A DNA stretch of 64,000 nt from Arthrobacter bambusae (GTDB lineage: Bacteria > Actinomycetota > Actinomycetes > Actinomycetales > Micrococcaceae). Shown here in pieces: positions 1 through 8,666 of the stretch (the first letter of the stretch is position 1; each line of letters opens with the position of its first letter). The stretch spans positions 62,001-126,000 of the forward strand of contig NZ_JAHHZS010000001.1 of assembly GCF_022606295.1 (NCBI RefSeq), written 5' to 3'. The notes beneath the pieces were generated by a model. It did no database searches. It saw only the letters and a program-made list of their open reading frames with translations, and was not told where the DNA came from. Made by a program: the position numbers and the translations under genes.

Positions 1-1509
1 GGGGGAGTCCGGGGCGCCCTGGACTGCGGCTTCCGGGCTGTCGCCTTGAGTCCACCACTTGGCCTCGAACGCGGATCCTTCAAAGAGAATGCGGTCGCCC
101 TTGTGATAAACGGTTTCCGGCACCCAGGCCGGGAAGGTTCCCGCAGGCACCGTTGCTTTGGGGCTGGGCCTGTCTCCCGGGAGCACCGGACCCACGAGTT
201 TCCACGGGGTGGCACCGCCCTGCAGGACCGGGTTGTCCGGGACATCGGCGCGGGTCCACCACTTTGCCTCATAGACGCTGCCGTGCCACACCACCCTGTC
301 CGCAGCGGCGTAGGCGGCATAGGCGCTCCACACCGGATACGGGCTTGTTGCCGGATCATCGGTGATGGAAGCCGTGGCACCGCTCGAAGGAGTAGCCGTG
401 GACGATGGAACCGCAGTGGACGTAGGCAGCGCCACATCATTGGCAAGGGTGGCCGAAAACAGTTGGGAGCCTTGGACTACTCCGCTGCAGCTGTCAGAAA
501 CCTTGCTCAAATCGGGGTAGTTGGGGCTGCACGTCCTGTCCCTGTTCATGGACCACATCGACAACCTGCCGAGGCCCTTGTCCTTGACGAAGCTGTTCAT
601 GGTGGCGGCGTCATTGAGGGTGAAAATTTCGCCGGCGATGTCGTTCTGCCCGACCATGACGGTCAAGCCGAGCTTACGCCACAGGGTTTCGCTGCCGAAG
701 TCAGTTCCGGCGTCGCGGTAAAGGGCGGCAAGCTGTCCGTGGGCAGCATCCGCAGCTGATTCAGCGGCGCGGGACATGCTCCAGGCCGCCGGTTTGCTGG
801 CGCCGAAGTCCATCGTCATGATGTTCACGCCCTCGAGTTCCACCCCGCCAGCGAGGGTATGAGCCACGATCCCTTGGCCTTGGCTCGTGAGGCCGTTCGG
901 GTCGGCCGCGAGGGTAAGCCATACGGCGAGGGGCTTGCCGCTGGACGTGCGTTCCTTCTGAAGGGCGGCAATGGCTTGCGCCCGTCGGTCGGCGGCGGCC
1001 GTGTCACCCAAGGCGACGCCTTCGACGTCGAGATCTATCGTCGCGACGTCGTAGCGGTCAACAATCTGCCGGTAGGCGTCGGTCAGGGCTTTCGTGTCTT
1101 TGCAGGAAACCGCGAGTTCGCTGTTGTTCATTCCGCCGAAGGAAACCGCTGTGGCCCCTCCAAGCTGGCGGAGCCGGGCGATCCTCCGGTCCAGGTCGAG
1201 ATCGGAGGCTGCCTGGTCCGGGCTGTAAGCGGCACCCCAGGACGGTGCGCAGTCCCGCTTCGGATCGGCGACGACGAAGGACAGCACCACGGCTTTCGCG
1301 CTGGGTACCGCCGGGTCCTCGAAGGCGAACCGCGGCGTCGCCGTCACGTCCACGTAGCCGGAGAACACCGAAGGCATGGAGGCCGCGGCACTGACATCCT
1401 GAACGTTGCGGAGGCCGAGGTAGCCCGCCGTGACCGCCGCGATCACGATGACGCAAAGGATGCCCAGCCGCAGGACGGACAGCCGGCGGCCGGGAAAGCG
1501 CTTCGACAC
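1..1509 (-). CDS. Exported GH18 chitinase-like protein with two chitin-binding modules (3' end beyond window)
   Basis: Reading the minus strand from a GTG at 1509 gives at least 503 codons with no stop before the window edge. The start is preceded by GGGGGT at good spacing. The N-terminus is basic and followed by a hydrophobic stretch (LRLGILCVIVIAAVTAGYLG), a signal peptide or signal anchor. Around residue 158 is IDLDVEG, matching the DxDxE catalytic motif of glycoside hydrolase family 18. A Ser/Thr/Pro/Ala-rich linker follows, then two similar modules with W-SAYAAYAAADRVVWHGSVYEAKWWT-type and W-PETVYHKGDRILFEGSAFEAKWWT-type patterns, typical of CBM5/12 chitin-binding domains. It probably acts outside the cell on chitin or a related GlcNAc polymer; exact substrate and activity are inference. 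It is divergent from the glycosyltransferase at 1728, with 218 bp between the starts. Confidence 0.85.
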   Translation of the reverse strand, partial: MSKRFPGRRLSVLRLGILCVIVIAAVTAGYLGLRNVQDVSAAASMPSVFSGYVDVTATPRFAFEDPAVPSAKAVVLSFVVADPKRDCAPSWGAAYSPDQAASDLDLDRRIARLRQLGGATAVSFGGMNNSELAVSCKDTKALTDAYRQIVDRYDVATIDLDVEGVALGDTAAADRRAQAIAALQKERTSSGKPLAVWLTLAADPNGLTSQGQGIVAHTLAGGVELEGVNIMTMDFGASKPAAWSMSRAAESAADAAHGQLAALYRDAGTDFGSETLWRKLGLTVMVGQNDIAGEIFTLNDAATMNSFVKDKGLGRLSMWSMNRDRTCSPNYPDLSKVSDSCSGVVQGSQLFSATLANDVALPTSTAVPSSTATPSSGATASITDDPATSPYPVWSAYAAYAAADRVVWHGSVYEAKWWTRADVPDNPVLQGGATPWKLVGPVLPGDRPSPKATVPAGTFPAWVPETVYHKGDRILFEGSAFEAKWWTQGDSPEAAVQGAPDSP

Positions 1510-1727
1510 AGAAATACCCCCAGAGGATTCGAATAGGACGTCGCGGATGTCCGGGAAAGACCTCACTCGAGTGGCAGCTCCGCAGCTTGGCGTAGCATTT
1601 CCACGAGTCTTATCCCAACTCCACGTCGTTCGCCTATCATAGGGGCGCACTGTAGTGCGGGCCGTCACATTACGCCTGCATTGTGCCGCGTGCCCACTGG
1701 GGGCACACGGACCGCGAATGGGGATTC

Positions 1728-4073
1728 ATGTCGGATCAGATCGTGCTGCTTCGGCCCGATGAGCAGGGAACGGCGGACGGGCAGTCCGCAAAAGTCCGAA
1801 AGCGTCAATGGGGCGCAGAAAAACGATCTGAACCGCTCTCGATCGTCCATCCGGCACCATCGCGGCGGAAAATAGTCCTCGGCCGGATCGGCGTCCTCAC
1901 CACCATCCTTGCCTGGCTCGGCTACGTGGTCACGACGGTGCTCAAGCAGTTGGTGGACAACCCCGGCGCCGGCTTCCGCTTCGGCGCCGAAACCTTCTCC
2001 TACTTGGTGGTGGTGTCCTTCCTGACGTTCTCGGCGTTGATGTACCTCACCGCCCGCCAAGCCGCCCTGACACGCTTTCGCGCCCACCGCCGCGTACCCC
2101 GTGGGGAACTGGACCGGCACTTCTTCGACTACTCCGACGGCATCACCGTGCTGATCCCGTCCTACGCAGAAGAACCGGAAGTAGTCCGCGGCACCATGTG
2201 GTCCGCGGTCCTGCAGGAATTCCCGGACCTGAGCGTCGTGCTGCTGCTCGACGACCCGCCCTTCCCGGAAGACCCCGAGGTGCTGGGGCGCCTGGAAGCC
2301 ACCCGCGCGCTCGCCGGTCAGATCACGGAAACCCTCAAGGAACCAGCGGCGAGGGTCAACGACGCCTACGCGAGGTACCGCCGTCGTCGTGATCAAGAAC
2401 CCGGCCTGGAAGCGGGGCCAGACGCCAGCACCGAAGTGGAGCGGCTCATCGCCGAATACCAGTACGCTGCCGAGTGGCTCGAAGCAATGGCCGAGACCGA
2501 GTCCGTCGAGGACCACGTGGATGAATTCTTCGTGGACCTGGTCCTCATGGGCCTTGCCCGGGAACTACGACTGGTGATTCTGGCCCTTACCTCCGCCAGG
2601 GCACAGCAGGCCTCGCCCAGCCCGGAACGCATCGCCGAACTCTACGCACGGCTCACCTGGATCTTCAACGCGAGGGTGTCCACGTTCGAGCGGAAGCGCT
2701 TCGCCAGCCTCTCCCACGAGGCCAACAAGGCCATGAACCTGAACGCCTACCTCTCGCTTATGGGCGGGACCTGGCATCCGGAACACACGGCCGACGGTAC
2801 CGTCCTGCGGCCCGGGGGAATGGACGACGGCGATGCGCTCTCGATCCCCGACACGACGTACGTCCTGACCCTGGACGCGGACTCGATGCTCCTGCGCGAC
2901 TACTGCCTCCGCCTGGTCCACCTCCTCGAATCCCCGGGCAACGAGCAGGTGGCCGTGACCCAGACGCCCTATTCCTCCTTCCGGGGAGCGCCTACCCGTA
3001 TCGAACGCATCGCCGGCGCCACCACGGATATCCAGCACATCCAGCACCAGGGGATGACCCAATACGGCGCCACGTTCTGGGTGGGAGCGAACGCCGTGAT
3101 CCGCAAACGCGCGCTGGAAGACATCGTCGAGATCTCCACGGTGGGTGGCTTTGAAGTCAGGACCTACATCCAGGACCGCACCGTCATCGAGGACACCGAG
3201 TCCAGCGTGGACCTCGGCAAGCATGGCTGGACCCTGGTGAACTACCCCGAGAGGCTCAGCTACAGCGCCACCCCGCCCGACTTCGGATCGCTCGTGGTGC
3301 AAAGGCGGCGCTGGGCCAACGGTGGCCTGTTGATCCTGCCGAAACTCTGGGAGCAGATCCGCAAGCGCCGAGGCCAAGCCAGGCCGGTCCTCTTCCGCGA
3401 AATCCTCCTGCGGGTCAACTACATGGCCTCGATCACCTGGGCGAGCTTCGGGCTGCTGTTCCTCCTCGCGTACCCCTACGACAGCCGCCTCCTCAGCCCC
3501 TTGGTCTTCCTTGCCGCGTTGCCCTATTTCCTGGCCATGGGGAGCGACCTGCGGGACTGCGGGCACCGGTTCAGCGACATCTTCCGGATCTATGGTTTCA
3601 ACCTGGTTCTCCTGCCGGTCAATCTTGCCGGCGTCCTGAAGTCCCTCCAGCAGGCCCTCACGGGGGACAAGATTCCGTTCGTCCGCACCCCTAAGGTCAA
3701 GGACCGTACCGCGGCTCCGGCCCTCTACGTCCTGGCCCCCTACTTGATCGTCGCGTTCTCCTTGTTGACGGTTTGGCGCAACTGGGAACTGGGAAACTGG
3801 GGCAACGCGGCATTCGCTGCCTTCAACGCCGTCATGGCCGCCGGCGCGATCCGGGCCTACATCGGGCTGGCCAACTCCGGAGTGGACATGTACCTTGGCG
3901 TGTTGAACTGGCTGTACGTCGCGCCCAAGAAGGCGAAAGCGCTGCCGCCGGCCATCATTCCCAAAACCCCGGAACAGGTCGACTGGGAGTCGCTGCTCTA
4001 CCACGGAGACCGCCGCCTGAACCGCGACCTCCGCGGCAAGAACGACCGCCGGAAACGGGCCGGATCGGTGTAG
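1728..4073 (+). CDS. Membrane-bound family 2 glycosyltransferase, cellulose/hyaluronan-synthase-like
   Basis: A 781-residue processive-type GT2. Transmembrane segments lie near residues 50-105 and in several passes from about 565 to 700. Catalytic landmarks are in order: LLLDDPP (about 174), LDADS (about 382), IEDTE (about 490) and QRRRW (about 524), i.e. the D, DxD, ED and QxxRW signature. About 200 residues separate the first Asp motif from DxD. That is far more than usual for this fold, and the region is charged and helical-looking (residues roughly 180-375), so there appears to be an inserted domain. The ATG at 1728 is chosen over an in-frame GTG at 1683 because a GGGG stretch precedes it. 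It probably polymerises an extracellular polysaccharide. The divergent GH18 neighbour hints at a GlcNAc-containing polymer, but the substrate is not shown by the sequence. Confidence 0.85.
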   Translation: MSDQIVLLRPDEQGTADGQSAKVRKRQWGAEKRSEPLSIVHPAPSRRKIVLGRIGVLTTILAWLGYVVTTVLKQLVDNPGAGFRFGAETFSYLVVVSFLTFSALMYLTARQAALTRFRAHRRVPRGELDRHFFDYSDGITVLIPSYAEEPEVVRGTMWSAVLQEFPDLSVVLLLDDPPFPEDPEVLGRLEATRALAGQITETLKEPAARVNDAYARYRRRRDQEPGLEAGPDASTEVERLIAEYQYAAEWLEAMAETESVEDHVDEFFVDLVLMGLARELRLVILALTSARAQQASPSPERIAELYARLTWIFNARVSTFERKRFASLSHEANKAMNLNAYLSLMGGTWHPEHTADGTVLRPGGMDDGDALSIPDTTYVLTLDADSMLLRDYCLRLVHLLESPGNEQVAVTQTPYSSFRGAPTRIERIAGATTDIQHIQHQGMTQYGATFWVGANAVIRKRALEDIVEISTVGGFEVRTYIQDRTVIEDTESSVDLGKHGWTLVNYPERLSYSATPPDFGSLVVQRRRWANGGLLILPKLWEQIRKRRGQARPVLFREILLRVNYMASITWASFGLLFLLAYPYDSRLLSPLVFLAALPYFLAMGSDLRDCGHRFSDIFRIYGFNLVLLPVNLAGVLKSLQQALTGDKIPFVRTPKVKDRTAAPALYVLAPYLIVAFSLLTVWRNWELGNWGNAAFAAFNAVMAAGAIRAYIGLANSGVDMYLGVLNWLYVAPKKAKALPPAIIPKTPEQVDWESLLYHGDRRLNRDLRGKNDRRKRAGSV

Positions 4074-4128
4074 GGCTACGCTGGCATAGGACGCCGGTTT
4101 CCGGCTCCAACGCATCGGAAGGGGCACA

Positions 4129-5613
4129 ATGAATCCACTTGCAGTGGTATTGGGATCCACCGGCTATATCGGCGGACGGCTCGTCCCGCGTCTGCTTGAC
4201 GCCGGTTACGACGTCCGCGTCCTGGTGCGGCACGCGAACAAGCTCAAGGATGTCCCCTGGGCAGCCCGCGTGGACGTGATGATCGGCGACCTGGAGGACG
4301 TGGACTCCCTGCGCGAGGCCTTTGCCGGAGCCGGCGCTATCTACTACCTGGTGCACTCGATGGGTCCATCGGGCCAGCGGTCCTTTGAAGAGACCGAAAG
4401 GCTCTGCGCTAGCAACGTTGCGCGGGCAGCGGCCGACGCCGGTGCCGGACGGATCATCTACCTGGGCGGGCTGCACCCGGAAGGAACGCTCAGCCGGCAC
4501 CTCCGATCCCGCAAGGAAGTGGGCGACATTTTCCTCGCGGAACCGCAGGTGCCCGCGATAGTGCTTCAGGCCGGCGTCGTGATCGGTTCCGGTTCGGCGT
4601 CCTTCGAAATGATCCGGCAACTGACCGAAGTGCTGCCCCTTATGGTGGCTCCCCGATGGGTGCGGAACAAAGTCCAACCGATCGCGATCCGCGACGTGCT
4701 GTACTACCTGGTCGCAGCCGCCGGACTCCCGGCCTCACTCAACCGCAGCTTCGACCTCGGCGGCCCGGACGTCCTCCGCTACGACGAGATGATGAACGGC
4801 TACGCCGCGGAAGCCGGCCTGCGGCGCCGGCCGGTGATTGCACTCCCCGTCCTGACCCCATGGTTGGCATCCCAGTGGGTCAACCTCGTCACCCCCATAC
4901 CCCGCTCCCTGGCCGTGCCGCTGATCGGATCCCTGCAGCAGAACTGCGTGGTCGGAGAACAGGACATCCACCAATACATCGAGCCGCCCGACGCCGTGCT
5001 GCTTGGATACCGGGAATCACTTCGCCTGGCGTTGGCGCGCGAGTCGGGCGGAGAAGTCGAAACCAGCTGGCAGAACTCCTCCGTTCGCGGCGCTCCGAGC
5101 GATCCGCTTCCCAGCGACCCGCAATGGGCCGGCCACCTGGTGTACCAGGACAACCAACAGCAACTCACGACCGCCACCCCCCAGCAACTGTGGCAAGTCA
5201 TCGAAGGCATCGGCGGCGACAACGGCTGGTACTCGTTTCCCTTGGCCTGGTCCGTGCGCGGCTGGATGGACAAGATCGCCGGAGGAGTCGGGCTCCGACG
5301 CGGCCGGCTCAATCCCACCCGGCTGAACACGGGGGACGCACTGGACTTCTGGCGCGTGGAACAGATCGACCGCGGCTCCCTGCTGCGCCTCCGCGCGGAA
5401 ATGAAGGTGCCCGGGCGAGCTTGGCTGGAGATGCGCGCCGAAGAAGCCGACGGCGGAGCTCTCTACCGTCAGAGGGCAGTCTTCTTCCCCAAGGGCCTGG
5501 GCGGACGGTTGTACTGGCTGGCAGTCCTGCCCTTCCACGGTGTCATCTTCAAGGGAATGGCCAACCGCATCACGGCAGCGGCGGCCGCGATCGCTGACGA
5601 CGGTCCGGCCTAG
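4129..5613 (+). CDS. NAD(P)-binding SDR-type protein with C-terminal DUF2867
   Basis: 494 residues. The N-terminus, VVLGSTGYIGGRLVPRLL, is a Rossmann GxxGxxG nucleotide-binding motif of the atypical (extended) SDR type, with YYLVHSMG and a substrate-like region following. From about residue 330 the sequence changes to a DUF2867-like domain (LWQVIEGIGGDNGWYSFPLAW, then LDFWRVEQIDRGSLLRLRAEMKVPGRAWLEM). The start ATG has GGAAGGGG just upstream. It lies 55 bp downstream of the glycosyltransferase and may be co-transcribed. No specific substrate can be named; related two-domain proteins are usually annotated only as NAD(P)H-binding proteins. Confidence 0.85.
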   Translation: MNPLAVVLGSTGYIGGRLVPRLLDAGYDVRVLVRHANKLKDVPWAARVDVMIGDLEDVDSLREAFAGAGAIYYLVHSMGPSGQRSFEETERLCASNVARAAADAGAGRIIYLGGLHPEGTLSRHLRSRKEVGDIFLAEPQVPAIVLQAGVVIGSGSASFEMIRQLTEVLPLMVAPRWVRNKVQPIAIRDVLYYLVAAAGLPASLNRSFDLGGPDVLRYDEMMNGYAAEAGLRRRPVIALPVLTPWLASQWVNLVTPIPRSLAVPLIGSLQQNCVVGEQDIHQYIEPPDAVLLGYRESLRLALARESGGEVETSWQNSSVRGAPSDPLPSDPQWAGHLVYQDNQQQLTTATPQQLWQVIEGIGGDNGWYSFPLAWSVRGWMDKIAGGVGLRRGRLNPTRLNTGDALDFWRVEQIDRGSLLRLRAEMKVPGRAWLEMRAEEADGGALYRQRAVFFPKGLGGRLYWLAVLPFHGVIFKGMANRITAAAAAIADDGPA

Positions 5614-5661
5614 CGTTAGACGGCCTTGCATAAAACGGTCTTGCTTTAAACATTGACGAAT

Positions 5662-5673
5662 GTAAATATTTAC
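5662..5673. promoter_or_regulatory. Perfect 12-bp palindrome before arsR, candidate ArsR operator
   Basis: GTAAATATTTAC is a perfect AT-rich palindrome in otherwise GC-rich DNA. A TTGACG -35-like hexamer (5653-5658) sits just upstream and the palindrome ends 2 nt before the arsR GTG. ArsR/SmtB repressors bind AT-rich dyads overlapping their own promoters, so autoregulation is likely. That this is the operator is inference. Confidence 0.55.
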
Positions 5674-5675
5674 GT

Positions 5676-6032
5676 GTGTCTATGTCATTGGAGTTGACGC
5701 CCGTCCAGACGGTGGCGTGCTGCTCGCCGCTGTCCAGGGAGCCCTTGTCGGAATCCGAAGCCGAAGGAATCGTGCCGCTGCTGAAAGCGCTGGGTGATCC
5801 GGTGCGGCTGCGGCTGATGTCCCTCGTGGCGTCCCATGAGGGCGGCGAAGCCTGCGTCTGCGATCTGAACGACGCCTTCGAGCTGTCGCAGCCGACCATC
5901 AGCCACCACCTGAAGGTCCTGCACGAAGCGGGCCTCCTTGAACGCGAAAAGCGCGGTGTCTGGGTCTACTACCGAGCCCGTACCGATGCCCTGTCCGGCC
6001 TGGCGGCCTTGATCGGGGGACAGGCCAAGTGA
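5676..6032 (+). CDS. arsR: ArsR-family metalloid-responsive repressor
   Basis: 118 residues with the ArsR winged helix-turn-helix: LLKALGDPVRLRLMSLVAS, then DAFELSQPTISHHLKVLHEAGLLEREKRGVWVYYRA. Cysteines are in two places, a CC pair near residue 13 (VACCSPL) and CVCDL just before the recognition helix. Cysteines before the recognition helix resemble As(III)-sensing ArsR proteins; the CC pair may be an additional ligand site. The GTG at 5676 gives this length and an in-frame ATG at 5682 is an alternative; neither has a clear Shine-Dalgarno sequence. The stop overlaps the next start (GTGA), so this gene opens the ars operon. It probably represses the operon until As(III) binds. Confidence 0.9.
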   Translation: MSMSLELTPVQTVACCSPLSREPLSESEAEGIVPLLKALGDPVRLRLMSLVASHEGGEACVCDLNDAFELSQPTISHHLKVLHEAGLLEREKRGVWVYYRARTDALSGLAALIGGQAK

Positions 6033-6766
6033 GTGTGCTGGTTCGGCGGGCCGTGGCCGAGTTCGCCGGCACCGCCTTCCTGGTCATGGCCGTAGTGGGC
6101 TCCGGCGTCATGGCTTCGCGACTGTCGCCGAACGACGTCGGACTGCAGCTCCTGCAGAACAGCGCCGCCACCGGTGCCGCGCTCGTGGCGTTGATCCTGG
6201 CCCTGCAGCCGGTCTCGGCATCATTCAATCCTGTGGTGACTTTGGTGGAACGCGCCTTGGGGATCCTGGACACGCCCACCGCGCTGGCACTGGTCGCTGC
6301 CCAGTTCGCCGGCGGCCTGGCGGGGACCGTGCTCGCCAACCTGATGTTCGGCCTCGATGCCGTGACGCTCTCCACGCATGAACGGGCCGGGGGAGGGCTG
6401 TGGCTCGGCGAAGTCATCGCCACGGCCGGATTGCTGCTGGTCATTTTCGGCACCATCCGCTCCGGGCGGCCTGACAGGGTTGCCTTCGCTGTCGGCGGCT
6501 ACATCACGGCCGCCTATTGGTTCACCAGTTCCACCAGCTTCGCCAACCCCGCTGTCACCGTGGCCCGGATGATCACCGACACGTTCGCCGGCATCGCCCC
6601 GAGCTCCGCGCCGGCGTTCATCCTCGCCCAGCTGGTGGGCGGCGCCGTCGGGCTTTTCCTTGTCCGTGCCCTTTATCCGAGCGTTGCCTCGTTGCCTTTG
6701 CTCGCGCCTGTGCCCACGCCCGCTTCCGCGCCCGCCTCCGCATCCGATCGAAAGGTCCTCTCATGA
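6029..6766 (+). CDS. Aquaglyceroporin-type channel of the arsenic operon
   Basis: 245 residues, strongly hydrophobic, with about six transmembrane segments. The two half-helix motifs of the MIP/aquaporin family are FNPVV (about residue 69, NPV instead of NPA) and FANPAVTVAR (about 173). It starts at a GTG overlapping the arsR stop and ends overlapping the arsC start (ATGA). Aquaporins replacing ArsB/Acr3 are known in some ars operons (AqpS of rhizobia): As(V) is reduced inside and As(III) leaves through the channel. That mechanism is inferred here from context, since no arsB or acr3 gene is present in the operon. Confidence 0.85.
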   Translation: MSVLVRRAVAEFAGTAFLVMAVVGSGVMASRLSPNDVGLQLLQNSAATGAALVALILALQPVSASFNPVVTLVERALGILDTPTALALVAAQFAGGLAGTVLANLMFGLDAVTLSTHERAGGGLWLGEVIATAGLLLVIFGTIRSGRPDRVAFAVGGYITAAYWFTSSTSFANPAVTVARMITDTFAGIAPSSAPAFILAQLVGGAVGLFLVRALYPSVASLPLLAPVPTPASAPASASDRKVLS

Positions 6767-7173
6767 CCGTCAAGAAGCCCTCCGTCCTCTTCGTCTGTGT
6801 CCATAACGCCGGCCGTTCCCAGATGGCCGCGGCCTTCCTCACCACCCTGGGCGAGGGCCGGATCGAGGTCCGTTCCGCAGGTTCCCAGCCCGCGGACAAG
6901 GTCAACCCGGCCGCCGTCGAAGCCATGGCCGAACTTGGCATCGACATGTCTGCCGAGATCCCCAAGATCCTCACCACCGAGGCGGTGAAGGAATCCGACG
7001 TCGTCATCACCATGGGCTGCGGCGACGAATGCCCCTATTTCCCGGGCAAGCGCTACGAGGATTGGGTCCTCGAAGACCCGGCCGGCCAGGGCATCGAAGC
7101 CGTCCGCCCGATCCGCGACGAGATCAAGTCCCGCATCGAGGGCCTGATCGAGTCCCTCAGCACTGCCACGTAA
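6763..7173 (+). CDS. arsC: Arsenate reductase, low-molecular-weight phosphatase fold
   Basis: 136 residues. The active-site P-loop CVHNAGRS (CX5R) lies near residue 12, with the downstream TMGCGDECPYFPGKRYEDW block typical of actinobacterial arsenate reductases that couple to mycothiol/mycoredoxin or thioredoxin. The DP pair (EDPAG) supplies the expected general acid Asp. The start ATG overlaps the aquaporin stop by 4 nt and is preceded by AAAGG. It reduces As(V) to As(III) in the cytoplasm for export by the neighbouring channel. Which thiol partner is used cannot be told from sequence alone. Confidence 0.93.
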   Translation: MTVKKPSVLFVCVHNAGRSQMAAAFLTTLGEGRIEVRSAGSQPADKVNPAAVEAMAELGIDMSAEIPKILTTEAVKESDVVITMGCGDECPYFPGKRYEDWVLEDPAGQGIEAVRPIRDEIKSRIEGLIESLSTAT

Positions 7174-7221
7174 CGACACGCAGCGAGGCCACGGATCAAA
7201 CAGAGGACAGGATTGGATTCA

Positions 7222-8589
7222 ATGAAGAAACTACCCATCGCTGTGATCGGCGCCGGACCTGTCGGCCTGGCCGCCGTCGCGCACTTGCTTGAACGCGGCC
7301 TGGAACCTGTCGTCTTCGAAGCAGGCCCGACGGCGGGCGCCGCTATCGACCAATGGCGGCACATCCGCCTGTTCTCACCGTGGCGGTTCAACCTCGACGC
7401 CGCAGCCGTTCGCCTGCTTGAGCCGTCCGGCTGGAAAGCACCCCGCCTCACGGCACTCCCGTACGGCGGGGAACTGATCGACGACTACCTCGCGCCTTTG
7501 GCCGCCCTTCCGGCCATCAGCTCCCGTCTCCAGACAGGTGCGCGCGTCAGAGCGGTCACCCGTGCCGGCCTCGACAAAACCCACGTCCGCGACCGCGACA
7601 CCACGCCATTCGTTGTGCGGGTCGAACACGAGGACGGCGAAATCCGAGACCACACCGTGGCAGCCGTCATCGACGCCTCGGGGACTTGGTCCACCCGAAA
7701 CCCGCTCGGCGCCTCGGGCCTGGCGGCCATCGGCGAGAACACCGCCGCAGGCCGGATCTCTGCGCCCCTGCCGGATGTCATGGGCCGGGACCGCTCATCC
7801 TTCGCGGGCCGCCGGGTCCTCGTGGTCGGGGCAGGGCACTCCGCGGCGAACACCCTGATCAACCTCGCCGACCTCGCCAAGGACGAACCCGGAACCACGA
7901 TCCTGTGGGCCGTCCGGGGCGCGTCGGCGGAGAAGGTCTACGGCGGCGGGGATGCCGATGGGCTGCCCGCGCGCGGGCAGCTCGGATCCCGGCTCCGCCG
8001 CCTGGTCGAGGCCGGAAAAGTCGAACTGCACGCCGGATTCGGTATCTCTTCGCTCAAGACCTTGGAGACCCATGTGAGCGTCGAAGCCGCTGACGGCCGC
8101 ACCCTGGACGCCGACGTCGTGGTTCCCTGCACCGGTTTCCGGCCAGACGTGGACATCCTGCGCGAAGTCCGCCTCAACCTGGACCCAGCGGTCGAGGCAC
8201 CTGTCGAGCTCGGCCCGCTGATCGACCCCGAATTCCACTCCTGCGGCACCGTGCCCCCGCACGGCGCCCGTGTTCTGGCGCACCCGGAGAAGGACTTCTA
8301 CATCGTGGGCATGAAGTCCTACGGCCGCGCCCCGACGTTCCTGCTGGCCACCGGCTACGAACAAGTCCGTTCCGTGGCAGCGTCCCTTGCAGGCGACCAG
8401 GCCGCCGCCGACACGGTCCACTTGGAGCTGCCCGAAACAGGCGTCTGCTCCACGGACGCCGGCACAAGTTGCGATGTCCCCGCCCCGGACACCCTCGCAC
8501 CCGTGGAAACCGGCACGGGCCCAAAAGCAGGCTCAAAACCGGGGTCCGAACTGCGCGGCATGGCCCATATGTCAGGTTTGAGGCCGTAG
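7222..8589 (+). CDS. FAD-dependent monooxygenase/reductase of the ars operon (ArsO-like)
   Basis: 455 residues with two dinucleotide-binding motifs: IAVIGAGPVGLAAVAHL at the N-terminus (FAD) and VLVVGAGHSAANTLINL near residue 200 (NADPH). There is a C-terminal CTGFRPD block typical of flavin monooxygenase/thioredoxin-reductase-like folds. The ATG at 7222 is preferred over an in-frame TTG at 7213. It follows arsC by 48 bp and is probably in the same transcript. Flavoproteins annotated ArsO occur in other actinobacterial ars clusters, but their reaction is not firmly established. The C-terminal 60 residues are low complexity with two cysteines (GVCSTDAGTSCDVP). Confidence 0.8.
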   Translation: MKKLPIAVIGAGPVGLAAVAHLLERGLEPVVFEAGPTAGAAIDQWRHIRLFSPWRFNLDAAAVRLLEPSGWKAPRLTALPYGGELIDDYLAPLAALPAISSRLQTGARVRAVTRAGLDKTHVRDRDTTPFVVRVEHEDGEIRDHTVAAVIDASGTWSTRNPLGASGLAAIGENTAAGRISAPLPDVMGRDRSSFAGRRVLVVGAGHSAANTLINLADLAKDEPGTTILWAVRGASAEKVYGGGDADGLPARGQLGSRLRRLVEAGKVELHAGFGISSLKTLETHVSVEAADGRTLDADVVVPCTGFRPDVDILREVRLNLDPAVEAPVELGPLIDPEFHSCGTVPPHGARVLAHPEKDFYIVGMKSYGRAPTFLLATGYEQVRSVAASLAGDQAAADTVHLELPETGVCSTDAGTSCDVPAPDTLAPVETGTGPKAGSKPGSELRGMAHMSGLRP

Positions 8590-8666
8590 CCACCTAGAAT
8601 TGCTGGTTGAAGCAATCTAAACGAGAGCCGCGGCGCACAACGCTGCGAGTCCTAGGGGACAAGACC

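Noticed and set aside
2565..4160. A 531-codon open frame antisense to the glycosyltransferase
   Set aside because: It is a typical high-GC shadow frame; the plus-strand gene has all GT2 motifs.
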